From: a virus
Virus record (IMG/VR): IMGVR_UViG_3300030202_000906
Span: 1-35,137 of that record
Strand: one strand, 5' to 3'
Length of the DNA stretch: 35,137 nt
This document shows positions 25,219 through 31,770 of this stretch, in pieces. The translations under genes and the position numbers were made by a program. Every line of letters starts with the position of its first letter. Positions within the stretch are counted from its first letter, which is position 1. Under the pieces are notes generated by a model, which saw nothing but the letters and a program-made list of their open reading frames with translations, was not told the DNA's origin and did not search any database.

Positions 25219-25365
25219 TTAAATTAATGTTTTCTTTTTCTTTTTAGGAAAACCTGCTTTCATATTTGCATAGGCTTTATCTGATACCGTAGAATTTTTC
25301 TTACTACGGCTTATGCCTTTTTTCTTTCTAGCGTTCATGTTTGCATATAAACCTTTTTTAGCCAT
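25219..25365 (-). CDS. Tiny basic head-region protein (48 aa)
   Basis: An ORF below common length cut-offs: ATG at 25365-25363 after GGAG, stop abutting the Bbp19-like start. The sequence begins MAKKGLYANMNARKKKGISR and continues SKKNSTVSDKAYANMKAGFP with a poly-lysine tail. The GLYANxNxKRKxGxSRSKKxSTxSxKAYANMKxGFPKKK pattern is very common in phages of many groups, always in the head-gene cluster. The function is unknown; its basic charge suggests association with DNA or a nucleic acid-containing particle. Confidence 0.85.
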   Translation of the reverse strand: MAKKGLYANMNARKKKGISRSKKNSTVSDKAYANMKAGFPKKKKKTLI

Positions 25366-25374
25366 GTTATTCTC

Positions 25375-25629
25375 CTACCATTTAACCTTGTTAGCCCAAT
25401 ACGCGGCACTCATCTTACCTTTTTTAATATTACTTCCGTGGCGTGCTTTAAAAGATCGTGAGCGTGCTGTATTAGTTTTATCGCCACTTACACCTTTTTG
25501 ACCAAAACGTATAAGTTTTATTTGGTCTCCAGTCTTTGCTAGTACCGCATGCGATTTTGTTTTATGTCCAGGAGTACGCTTTGCTTTGTTATACCCAGAA
25601 AATGTTTGTCCACGATAATTTATAGCCAT
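25375..25629 (-). CDS. Small basic conserved head-region protein (84 aa)
   Basis: A basic protein with a recognisable conserved C-terminal half: IRFGQKGVSG, then ARSRSFKARHG-NIKKGKMSAAYWANKVKW. The SFKARHxxNIxKGKxSAAYWxxxVKW motif is widespread in phages that also carry Bbp19-like and portal genes. No function is known to me. The gene starts in a TAATG overlap with the portal stop. Confidence 0.82.
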   Translation of the reverse strand: MAINYRGQTFSGYNKAKRTPGHKTKSHAVLAKTGDQIKLIRFGQKGVSGDKTNTARSRSFKARHGSNIKKGKMSAAYWANKVKW

Positions 25630-27236
25630 TATTGTTGTAACGCTTTCACCATAGGAGCGGCATCGCCCATAGCTTGGGCTTGGTTAGCGATCTGCTGTTG
25701 TTCTGCCATTTCTGCTTGTTGATCGGCTTTTTGTTGGCGTTCTTGGACAACTTGCTCATCCGACTTCACAACAGTTGCAGGAACACCCAACACTCTAATA
25801 ATATGCTTGGCTAATCCATCCATATCGACATAATCAAATACGCCTGGATTAACTTGCGATAACGGAGCCAGACTTTCAAATAAACGCATAGCGGATTGTA
25901 TATCGCCAAAGCGTTGTGCTTTTGCTAACGGTGATACATATTCTATTTCTACATCGTTTTCTTGTAAAAATTCTGGTGGCGGTGCAAACATTTCTTGGCG
26001 TGTTAATACGCTATACACTCTTTCAATTAACGGTTGTAATAATTCTGCTTGTAGTCTCCCAAGTACTGGGCCTAAAAGGCGCATCTTCTCCTCAGTTCTC
26101 TGTATAACCTCGGTAGCTGTCATTTGTGGGCCTTGCCCTAGTATTAATTGGTCAACATAAAACGCTGCACGAATAGCTTGGCGTCTCTGTTCTTCCATTT
26201 GCAAGCCTAAAGGATTGTTTGCGCCTGTGTTTAATGGCTCAATACGATCTCTTGTACCGCTTCTATAGAAGTTTAATCCACCAGGCACCGTACGAATAGG
26301 CATCATAAAGCCGTCATCAGGCAGCATGAGAGGAGGGTCAACCTGTTTTTGTGCTGCCCGAATCGTTACTTCCGACATTTTTGATAACATTTTTGTATCG
26401 GCTAACGCAGTCATAGCAGGGGAGCGCCCATAACCACGTTCAAAACTGGCTTTTAACCAGCGCGGACACATATAGGGAAGTTCATCGAATCCGCCTTCGG
26501 AAATAATTTGTTTATCTTCTGGGTCAATATAAATAGATGCGTAAGGTTTATTAAGACCATCGACTTTATTAGGATCATAATTGTCTCTAGGATGCACAAT
26601 ATGACAGAACTCTACTTCGGTGTACGGTTCTTCTATAGCTTTTTTCTGCATACTGGTTGGCAGGGCTTCTACACCAAAAGTTTCTTTTGCTGCTATACAA
26701 GTCATTTTAAATTTACGATACACCGCATTAACACGGCCTTCGGCATCTTCTGATATAAAACATTCACCAATATGGCGTGTAGAAAATCTTAAGTTAGTAG
26801 ACGCATCGCGCTCTACCATCATTACACCTGTACCAAATACCACTAAATCTGAATACAATTCATGCACGGCTTCGGCAAAGTTAGAACGATGAAATGCGGA
26901 ATACATAACTTCAGTTACACCTTGTAACCATTCTTTCGCTTCATCATTACCATCTAACACACGGTCTTTAAATTTTAAACTAAACCACGGTGTAGACGGA
27001 TTGGTTAACATGCCGTGCAAAGACGCTGCTAACATTTCAGCCGCATGAATAGCGGTGCCGTCAAATATCAATTCGGTACGTTTATCGCCAGCCGTTCTTC
27101 GTTTTGTAATATCCGCTTTCCGTGGACTAATATAATCGGCAAGTTCTTGCCAATGATTTTCCCATACGGAACGTTGATTTTCTAAAACGCTTAACTGACT
27201 TAATAACGCTACTGCACGTTTGTCTGCAATAGGCAT
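25629..27236 (-). CDS. Portal protein (head-tail connector)
   Basis: 535 residues, the usual size for the T7/Bbp head-to-tail connecting portal family. Motifs: WENHWQELADYISPRKADIT, TRTELIFDGTAIHAAEMLA-type region with LTNPSTPWFSLKF, YSDLVVFGTGVMMVERD, WLKASFERGYGRSPAMTALAD, QKQVDPPLMLPDDG, LILGQGPQMTATEVIQRTEE and a Gln-rich coiled C-terminus. It forms the dodecameric DNA gate at one vertex and docks the terminase. Confidence 0.95.
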   Translation of the reverse strand: MPIADKRAVALLSQLSVLENQRSVWENHWQELADYISPRKADITKRRTAGDKRTELIFDGTAIHAAEMLAASLHGMLTNPSTPWFSLKFKDRVLDGNDEAKEWLQGVTEVMYSAFHRSNFAEAVHELYSDLVVFGTGVMMVERDASTNLRFSTRHIGECFISEDAEGRVNAVYRKFKMTCIAAKETFGVEALPTSMQKKAIEEPYTEVEFCHIVHPRDNYDPNKVDGLNKPYASIYIDPEDKQIISEGGFDELPYMCPRWLKASFERGYGRSPAMTALADTKMLSKMSEVTIRAAQKQVDPPLMLPDDGFMMPIRTVPGGLNFYRSGTRDRIEPLNTGANNPLGLQMEEQRRQAIRAAFYVDQLILGQGPQMTATEVIQRTEEKMRLLGPVLGRLQAELLQPLIERVYSVLTRQEMFAPPPEFLQENDVEIEYVSPLAKAQRFGDIQSAMRLFESLAPLSQVNPGVFDYVDMDGLAKHIIRVLGVPATVVKSDEQVVQERQQKADQQAEMAEQQQIANQAQAMGDAAPMVKALQQ

Positions 27237-27237
27237 A

Positions 27238-27465
27238 TTAGTCTCCTAATAAAGATTTCGTTGATTTGCTTTCGCCAGATGTTGTTAACCCTTGTGTACC
27301 TGTCAACATTGTTGCTGCTTCGCCAGAAACCATTTTCTTTTTTTTCTTTTTTCCTGATTCCTGTTCATCCGAACGAATAGCTGCTGCTGGTTGCACATAT
27401 GGTTTAGCAGGCTGTGCTACCGCTCTTTGTGCAGAGCCTCCGCTGCCGCCAAAAAATCCACCCAT
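27238..27465 (-). CDS. Small head protein with LTG...LLG tail (paralogue 1)
   Basis: 75 residues. It has a Gly-rich start (MGGFFGGSGGSAQR), a lysine run and a conserved tail ATMLTGTQGLTTSGESKSTK-SLLG. A good ribosome site (GGAG) precedes the ATG. The neighbouring 71-residue gene ends with the same kind of tail (TILTGSGLT, then K-x-x-LLK), so the two are probably diverged duplicates. Short proteins with LTGxxGL...KxLLG ends, located between terL and portal, occur in many podoviruses; the role is unknown. Confidence 0.75.
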   Translation of the reverse strand: MGGFFGGSGGSAQRAVAQPAKPYVQPAAAIRSDEQESGKKKKKKMVSGEAATMLTGTQGLTTSGESKSTKSLLGD

Positions 27466-27474
27466 AATATTCTC

Positions 27475-27690
27475 CTATTTCAATAAAGTTGGTTTGTATG
27501 TGCTTGATGCACCTTGTTCTTGTGTTAATCCAGAACCTGTTAATATGGTATCTTGTACGCCTTTACGTCTTTTTAATCTTTTTTCTTCCTGCTCTATTTT
27601 TCCTTTATCGACACCCTCTATTCCCGGAGGAGGAGGTGGTGGCGGTGGAGGAGGGGGCGCAGGTGGCGCTTTTGGACTTAAGAAACCCAT
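27475..27690 (-). CDS. Small proline-rich head protein (paralogue 2)
   Basis: 71 residues. It starts MGFLSPKAPPAPP and contains an uninterrupted run of 11 prolines encoded by a GGN-type simple repeat (on the plus strand near 27631-27662). A charged helix (KIEQEEKRLKRRKG) and the tail QDTILTGSGLTQEQG-STYKPTLLK follow. The tail resembles that of the next gene. The ATG follows GGAG and overlaps terL by 13 nt. The poly-proline run may be prone to length change. Confidence 0.75.
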   Translation of the reverse strand: MGFLSPKAPPAPPPPPPPPPPPGIEGVDKGKIEQEEKRLKRRKGVQDTILTGSGLTQEQGASSTYKPTLLK

Positions 27691-28976
27691 GATGTATCTC
27701 CTTTATGCGTAAACGGATTATAATTACTAGCCGCAATTTGTTGCGGTGGATGCGACCAATCTTTCTGTTCTTTTAATCCAACAGCAAAATACCGAAACGC
27801 ATCCGCTGCATGACTTGACCAATCGTGAACAGGACTGGCTCTAAAACTTCGTGTTCTTTCATTATACGCTCTATGGTAATGCCGTAATGCTTCTAGCCCA
27901 ACCTTACACTTCTCCTGGTCAAACCAACACCGCGGTATCAACATTTGTGCAGCGTGTATACCATCTTCAATCGGTAACTTAGGTGTTACCCGGAAGTTCA
28001 GCCCCAAATCCCATGCAACTTCCCTACGGCTTTTACCGCTTCCAAGTTCCCGCACTTCAATATCATGGGGCGCCCAATGGTCTCCGTATAAATATCCTTT
28101 TCTCTGCAACACACTTACATAATGGGGCAAGCCTTCATTGCGTGCTTCATAAAAATCAATCACATTAATGGCACGGCCTTGTACTTGGCCAAACCATATA
28201 GCCGTAGAATCGCCAATTCCTAAATCCCAAAACGTCATAACCTTCGCAGCAGGATCATACGGAACTTTGGTAATCCTATTTTCTTCTAAAGATGTTTGTA
28301 ATTCTTTCCCATATATTGCACCGGGGACATTCGCTACCCAACTGCACTCAAATTCTTGATCATACTGATCCGTTGTCATTGTAACTTTAGCAGCTTCTAA
28401 TTCATCATCATCTACAATACCTGTTTCCGAAGCCTTATAAATAACATTATACCAATCATCTAACTGACTTGCCTGTTCATACAACTCGAAAAACATATTA
28501 TGGCCACGGGGCGTTCCTATAAAATAACAAAACCCTTTCCTATCCGATAACGCTGGTCGAATAATTTCAGGAAATACCGTCTCTGGCATATCCGCGACCT
28601 CATCCATCACACATCCATCCAGATAAATCCCTCGTAAACTATCGGGGTTCTCTGCACCAAGTAGCGTTATTCTTGCACCATTAGGCAAATCCGCTCTCAA
28701 CTCCGTCTCATGGAACTTCACACCCGGTATCGCTCCAGAGAACTGCTTGAGATAATCCCATGCAACAGCCTTCGCTTGCCGATATGTAGGTGCTAAGTAT
28801 GCAAACCGTGGTGAACGATCCGTACACAATATAGCAGCACGCAACAAATGGTTTATAGCCATCACAGTCTTGCCAAACCTTCTGTGCATCACTAAGACAG
28901 CCCAGCGGTTTCTATCAAGCTGTGCGTGCAGTTCTGCTTGCAAAGGTCGTGGTGTATAAGGTATCTCGATGTTCAA
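27678..28976 (-). CDS. terL: Terminase large subunit
   Basis: 432-residue packaging motor. The N-terminal ATPase has Walker A MHRRFGKTV (about 30-38), Walker B GCVMDE (121-126) and a coupling motif FIGTPRG. The C-terminal nuclease has DLGIGDS (D251), APHDIEV (D305) and SHAADAFRY (D392). The start appears to be TTG at 28976-28974: a stop codon (TGA) lies two codons upstream in frame, and the TTG-encoded N-terminus fits normal TerL length. The only purine-rich ribosome-like site (GGAGAG) is about 12 nt away, so initiation may be weak. Confidence 0.94.
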   Translation of the reverse strand: MNIEIPYTPRPLQAELHAQLDRNRWAVLVMHRRFGKTVMAINHLLRAAILCTDRSPRFAYLAPTYRQAKAVAWDYLKQFSGAIPGVKFHETELRADLPNGARITLLGAENPDSLRGIYLDGCVMDEVADMPETVFPEIIRPALSDRKGFCYFIGTPRGHNMFFELYEQASQLDDWYNVIYKASETGIVDDDELEAAKVTMTTDQYDQEFECSWVANVPGAIYGKELQTSLEENRITKVPYDPAAKVMTFWDLGIGDSTAIWFGQVQGRAINVIDFYEARNEGLPHYVSVLQRKGYLYGDHWAPHDIEVRELGSGKSRREVAWDLGLNFRVTPKLPIEDGIHAAQMLIPRCWFDQEKCKVGLEALRHYHRAYNERTRSFRASPVHDWSSHAADAFRYFAVGLKEQKDWSHPPQQIAASNYNPFTHKGDTSWVS

Positions 28977-29240
28977 GGGTCAGACACTCTCCAATCTAGT
29001 AATAACTACGTAGTCCAACCGCGCCCATGTTTTGGGGTGGGTGGGCCTCTTGGTTTCGAAAAAAAAGCATGCCCCCTATCGCTACAATTAATTAATTATT
29101 GTCCACGTATTGTCCACTATGTTTAATAAACGGGAGGAGACTGCCATAGTTCTATCGGTTATAAACCGATTGACTAGGCTTGCCTTATTATTTGCTGGCA
29201 TCCCGCGCGTAGCTCCGACAAGACAAGGTGTCCACTACCA
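28977..29240. promoter_or_regulatory. 264-bp non-coding region upstream of terL
   Basis: No credible gene. It contains a 10-bp palindrome ACTACGTAGT (29005-29014), a C-rich/G-rich imperfect hairpin (about 29015-29055) and two direct ATTGTCCAC repeats (29098-29106, 29109-29117) spaced 11 bp apart. It also has a perfect inverted repeat ATCGGTT-ATA-AACCGAT (29154-29170) and another TGTCCACTA (29229-29237). The TGTCCA and AACCGATTG motifs also occur in attP. The complement TGGACA can serve as a -35 box on the minus strand, but I find no convincing -10, so the late promoter is not identified. Confidence 0.55.
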
Positions 29241-29459
29241 CTACTTCTTACTTCTATTCCTTCTCTTACTCATCACACTCAAGTTACTCTTACTATTATT
29301 CCTTGGGTTGCCATCTCTGTGATCTATGTCTTTCCCATCGCCCTTGCGAACTCTACCAGTTGAACTCAATAGAGTACGTGCTTTGTTTCTTGCTGCTCTA
29401 TTCTTCTTCTGTTCTGGTTTGGCATGATAAGAGTTATACTCTTTCTTATAGTCTCTCAT
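29241..29459 (-). CDS. HNH-like small nuclease-type protein upstream of terL
   Basis: A 72-residue basic protein beginning MRDYKKEYNSY, with AARNKARTLL and the motif KDIDHRDGNPRNNSKSNL-SVMSK followed by RRNRSKK. DHxDGNxxNNxxxNL is the core of short HNH domains. Only part of a full HNH fold is present (first His after Asp, later Asn), so activity is uncertain. HNH proteins near terL can nick DNA to aid packaging. I chose the ATG at 29459, which follows GGGGGC, rather than the TTG/ATG starts 10 codons upstream. It is the first gene of the leftward late operon as seen. Confidence 0.78.
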   Translation of the reverse strand: MRDYKKEYNSYHAKPEQKKNRAARNKARTLLSSTGRVRKGDGKDIDHRDGNPRNNSKSNLSVMSKRRNRSKK

Positions 29460-29471
29460 TATATAGCCCCC

Positions 29472-29506
29472 AATAAAAAACCAGAGCAAGGGGCCTCACT
29501 CTGGTT
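29472..29506 (-). terminator. Intrinsic terminator at the head of the late operon
   Basis: On the minus strand AACCAGAG and CTCTGGTT form a perfect 8-bp stem (29479-29506), with AGG/CCT pairing inside, followed by TTTTTTATT. It lies just upstream of the HNH-like gene. The only leftward transcription it can stop is that coming from the early operon (cro-like to DUF6362-like) through the opposite strand of 29665-30844. This makes it a barrier between early leftward and late transcription. Confidence 0.8.
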
Positions 29507-29588
29507 ATACAACTATGATTAAGTTTAACTAAAGTTATTGCGATTTGACGTCATTGGCAACATAAAAAAGCAATAATGATAAAATAAC

Positions 29589-29616
29589 TTGACAGTATCT
29601 GTCATATCTATATCTT
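29589..29616 (+). promoter_or_regulatory. Early rightward promoter with palindromic operator
   Basis: TTGACA (29589-29594) and TATCTT (29611-29616) are 16 bp apart, a good sigma70-type promoter. A perfect inverted repeat TGACAG-TAT-CTGTCA (29590-29604) overlaps the -35 box and is a likely repressor operator. Further TGAC motifs lie close by (TGACGTCA at 29546-29553, ATGACA near 29622). The promoter reads into the operon starting at 29665. Confidence 0.7.
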
Positions 29617-29664
29617 AGTACATGACAAGCAATTAAGCTCGTTAATAACAAAGGGGTCAAACTT

Positions 29665-29874
29665 ATGAATAAATATAGAAGATTACAAACAAAAGAACCA
29701 ATAAACTATTCCAAAGTATTTACAGTACTTGGTATGTGTTTTTGTGCATTTACTTTATTTCCATTGTATTGCTCAATGGCGTTAGAAAGTATGTTTCATT
29801 TAGTTATATTTGGTGGAATGTTTACAAGTGGAGCAATAATGATTGTCTTAGGTTCAATAGAGGGGGAAATATAA
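29665..29874 (+). CDS. Small two-TM membrane protein
   Basis: 69 residues: a basic N-terminus, then two transmembrane segments (about 19-41, VFTVLGMCFCAFTLFPLYC; and about 46-66, LVIFGGMFTSGAIMIVLGS). The ATG follows GGGG by 9 nt. It is the first gene of the rightward early operon behind the 29589 promoter. Early phage membrane proteins can act in superinfection exclusion, but nothing in the sequence proves it. Confidence 0.65.
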   Translation: MNKYRRLQTKEPINYSKVFTVLGMCFCAFTLFPLYCSMALESMFHLVIFGGMFTSGAIMIVLGSIEGEI

Positions 29875-30176
29875 TGCACTATTCTTCATTTCCTATATGG
29901 AATCAAGTTCAAGCATGTATTTATAAAAGCTCTAAATCTTATGGCGTAAAAAATGAAGGCGTTGTTAATGTAAAAGTTGGCACATCAAGAACGTACTCTT
30001 ATGACTTTGTAAAACATGTAACAACAGTTAAAGACATAGATAAGCATACTAAAGAATATAGATTCTATGTTGATGGACATTTAATTAAACAAGCATTCTT
30101 TAATACAAAGACCAAAGAGTTCACATTAAAGAAAATAGACTTTCAAGCAATAATAGAAGAAGGGGAGAATGTATAA
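29874..30176 (+). CDS. Early protein of unknown function (100 aa)
   Basis: 100 residues, starting at the ATG that overlaps the previous stop (TAATG, 29872-29876) and preceded by AGGGGGAAA. A longer frame opens upstream, but its extra residues come from overlap with the first gene. The protein is beta-rich in appearance, with KVGTSRTYSYDFVKHVTTV and EYRFYVDGHLIKQAFFNTKT, and no recognised family. It is translationally coupled to its neighbours. Confidence 0.7.
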   Translation: MHYSSFPIWNQVQACIYKSSKSYGVKNEGVVNVKVGTSRTYSYDFVKHVTTVKDIDKHTKEYRFYVDGHLIKQAFFNTKTKEFTLKKIDFQAIIEEGENV

Positions 30177-30415
30177 TGATTAATATAAAAAATTTTAAAG
30201 TAGAAGAAATAGAAACTACTACAAGCAAATGGAATCAAAAAAAAGAAAAATATATAGATTTAAAAGTTCCTATTGTAGAAACTAAAACAGTTTATGAACA
30301 AGAGAATATTTATGATTCTTTTGAACTTTATAAACATTTAGATTATTGGAAAGAGAACGCCAATCATTGGAGTACAAAAGTTAAAATTACATTTAATGTA
30401 GAAGATGGAGAGTAA
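30176..30415 (+). CDS. Early protein of unknown function (79 aa)
   Basis: 79 residues, charged, with aromatic-rich second half (YDSFELYKHLDYWKENANHW). The start overlaps the previous stop (TAATG) and follows AGGGGAGAA. No recognised family. Its place in a compact early operon with strong ribosome sites indicates a real gene; short acidic/basic early proteins of this type often bind host proteins. Confidence 0.65.
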   Translation: MINIKNFKVEEIETTTSKWNQKKEKYIDLKVPIVETKTVYEQENIYDSFELYKHLDYWKENANHWSTKVKITFNVEDGE

Positions 30416-30418
30416 ATA

Positions 30419-30844
30419 ATGGAATCAATCAAAGATTATAACCATAGAATAGTAAGCATAGAAGAAGGGCAACCTTATGAATGTCTAGTTCATAAAGAGG
30501 ACAAGAGATGGAATGGTTGGGTCTGTCCATTGTTTACTATGAAAACTTTCAACAAGTTTTATCAACATCAATTAGATGGTATTTCAGATAATGGAGAAGT
30601 TCGAGAAGAAGAAAAGGAATTTCTTAAAGATTTAAACTATATGAAAACAAATATAACAACGATTGATAATGTTGATTATATAAATGTTGTTGGCATGATA
30701 TGGAGTTATCATGCAACAGACAAAATGCAACTAGAAAAAGATTTAGAGGACATCTTAGGACAACTACAAATGGATAAGATAGACACTAAACAAGCATTAG
30801 AAACATTAAAAAATATTGTTAATTATAATAAGGGGGAAAACTAA
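30419..30844 (+). CDS. Early protein of unknown function (141 aa)
   Basis: 141 residues, acidic. It has an N-terminal region with RWNGWVCPLFTMKTFNKFYQ and a helical C-terminal region ending ILGQLQMDKIDTKQALETLK, resembling a dimerising helix pair. The start follows GGAGAG. The stop overlaps the start of a six-codon ORF (TAATG). No family recognised. Confidence 0.65.
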   Translation: MESIKDYNHRIVSIEEGQPYECLVHKEDKRWNGWVCPLFTMKTFNKFYQHQLDGISDNGEVREEEKEFLKDLNYMKTNITTIDNVDYINVVGMIWSYHATDKMQLEKDLEDILGQLQMDKIDTKQALETLKNIVNYNKGEN

Positions 30845-30864
30845 TGAAAGAATATGTACTATAG
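30844..30864 (+). pseudogene. Six-codon ORF with full translation signals; truncated gene or leader
   Basis: After AAGGGGGAAAA and the same TAATG coupling used by upstream genes, an ORF begins at 30844 and ends at TAG after six codons (MKEYVL). The strong initiation signals make a decayed or deleted gene, or a short leader peptide, plausible. Beyond the TAG the frame is open for only about 12 more codons. I do not claim a function. Confidence 0.4.
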
Positions 30865-30889
30865 CTAATCAAAATATATAGCACAATAA

Positions 30890-31294
30890 CTAACTCTTTT
30901 TAAGGTGGTAATAAAGGCGAATGAGTGCTTGCTCATATCGCCTTTTTACTGTCCGTCTGTCGCATCTGTAATGCTTTGCTAGTTTTAACCATGCAATGCC
31001 TCTAACTCTAAATACAGACGTACTAGCCACCTTCCATATGAGTTGATTGTCGTCTCTGTCTATTTCTAGCCCTACGGCAAGGGCAAACTCAAGGCGTGTT
31101 ACTTGGTTGGTTGTTGGTGTAATCCTAACCATGCCAATATTATGATAGTTGTAGACATCCCAATGACTCTGCACCGTATCTGGCCAATAATTGAGCTTCT
31201 GCTTTTTTAGTGCGCTAGGTAACAAAGCAAGGGTTTGTGCTGCTTCTTTGTAAAGTTCGTCAAGATCGGTTATGCTCCAATTATCTCTATTCAT
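30890..31294 (-). CDS. DUF6362-like putative regulator (sigma-like HTH)
   Basis: 134 residues matching the DUF6362 pattern of alphaproteobacterial phages. The N-terminal half has LYKEAAQTLALLPSALKKQ, then a conserved YWPDTVQSHWDVYN. The C-terminal half is a sigma-region-4-like helix-turn-helix (RVRGIAWLKLAKHYRCDRRT-VKRRYEQALIRLYYHL). Such proteins probably control transcription, possibly as late activators. It is the last gene of the leftward early operon and lies directly behind the 14-bp iteron array and the strong promoter at 31732-31761. The exact function is inferred. Confidence 0.78.
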   Translation of the reverse strand: MNRDNWSITDLDELYKEAAQTLALLPSALKKQKLNYWPDTVQSHWDVYNYHNIGMVRITPTTNQVTRLEFALAVGLEIDRDDNQLIWKVASTSVFRVRGIAWLKLAKHYRCDRRTVKRRYEQALIRLYYHLKKS

Positions 31295-31302
31295 TTACAA
31301 TA

Positions 31303-31354
31303 TCCAACCGCTAAAATCCAACCGCTCTTTTCCAACCGCTGTAATCCAACCGCT
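31303..31354. repeat. Four 14-bp-spaced iterons
   Basis: The 10-mer TCCAACCGCT occurs perfectly four times, at 31303, 31317, 31331 and 31345, exactly 14 bp apart, with variable 4-bp spacers (AAAA, CTTT, GTAA). The array fills almost the whole gap between the DUF6362-like gene and the preceding ORF, and its last copy touches that ORF's stop codon. It could be an operator for a regulator, a replication origin or a nuclease/terminase recognition site; the sequence alone cannot decide. Confidence 0.8.
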
Positions 31355-31742
31355 ATTTTTTATGTGCAGCATCTTCCATCCTCCGCAACCAGTTCTCTCT
31401 CTCTGTCATGGTAAGTTGTGATAACGCTTTGAGTAAACTTACAAAACGATCAGCAGAATATTTATTCCGTAAAGAAGTAAGCATCTTATCATAACGATAT
31501 TTAAACGGATTATTCTGCCTTTTCTTTACAGCAGCATAATAAAATGGGTTGTTCATTTTGGCAGTTTTAGCAAGAATTTGCTTGGCTTTAGCAACATCAG
31601 CTTCAGACACTCTAGTTAACTCTAGAGTAGTCTCTTGTGTAAGTTTATTATTTGGAAAACTATTTAGTTTGGATGTTACTTCGAGGGTATACTCTAGAGT
31701 ATACTCTAGTGTTTTGCTTGCTTGCTTGTAGATTATATGCAT
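31353..31742 (-). CDS. Unknown early protein; start uncertain
   Basis: 129 residues if the ATG at 31742 is used. The first 20 residues are a translation of tandem palindromic DNA (TLEYTLEYTLE). A consensus promoter lies over the presumed start, so that ATG would be upstream of the transcript. The next ATG (codon 63, at NNPFYYAAVKK) would give a 67-residue basic protein, with a GTG near codon 45 as another option. The C-terminal half (MNNPFYYAAVKKRQNNPFKY, then MERRMEDAAH-like charged helices) looks protein-like. No family recognised. Confidence 0.45.
   Translation of the reverse strand: MHIIYKQASKTLEYTLEYTLEVTSKLNSFPNNKLTQETTLELTRVSEADVAKAKQILAKTAKMNNPFYYAAVKKRQNNPFKYRYDKMLTSLRNKYSADRFVSLLKALSQLTMTERENWLRRMEDAAHKK
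31609..31627. repeat. CTCTAG repeats, downstream cluster
   Basis: ACTCTAGTTA and ACTCTAGAGT are adjacent here; CTCTAGAG (31620-31627) is an 8-bp palindrome. The same element occurs at 31692-31699, inside the upstream cluster. The pairing of two clusters about 80 bp apart suggests DNA looping or cooperative operator binding. Confidence 0.5.
31687..31709. promoter_or_regulatory. Interlocking perfect palindromes (operator candidate)
   Basis: GTATACTCTAGAGTATAC (31687-31704) is an 18-bp perfect palindrome, interlocked with the 16-bp perfect palindrome CTAGAGTATACTCTAG (31694-31709). The 12-bp unit GTATACTCTAG(A/T) is repeated in tandem. It lies about 15-38 bp downstream of the predicted transcription start of the 31732-31761 promoter, the position of a classical operator or roadblock. 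Confidence 0.65.
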
Positions 31743-31761
31743 CCGTTCTCTTTCTTGTCAA
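31732..31761 (-). promoter_or_regulatory. Near-consensus promoter reading into the DUF6362-like gene
   Basis: On the minus strand TTGACA (31761-31756) is followed after 18 bp by TATAAT (31737-31732): both boxes are perfect matches. Three TGTCA motifs (31756, 31769, 31779) lie in and upstream of it. It lies at the annotated start of the 129-residue ORF, so transcription should begin near 31725, inside that ORF. It would express the downstream unknown ORF and the DUF6362-like gene independently of the cro-like promoter. Confidence 0.75.
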
Positions 31762-31770
31762 TACCTTGTG

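Noticed and set aside
29000-29060. G-quadruplex upstream of terL
   Set aside because: Only three G-runs of three or more occur close together (GGGGTGGGTGGG); a fourth is not near.
29110-29476. Plus-strand ORFs rich in Ser/Tyr opposite the HNH-like gene
   Set aside because: Low-complexity antisense translation; the minus-strand HNH motif and ribosome site explain the region.
29497-29545. Late promoter with a TATAAC -10 near 29504-29509
   Set aside because: Its start site would fall inside the terminator stem and no acceptable -35 is present.
31303-31354. CRISPR-like array
   Set aside because: The repeat is 10 bp with 4-bp spacers, far too short; an iteron array fits better.
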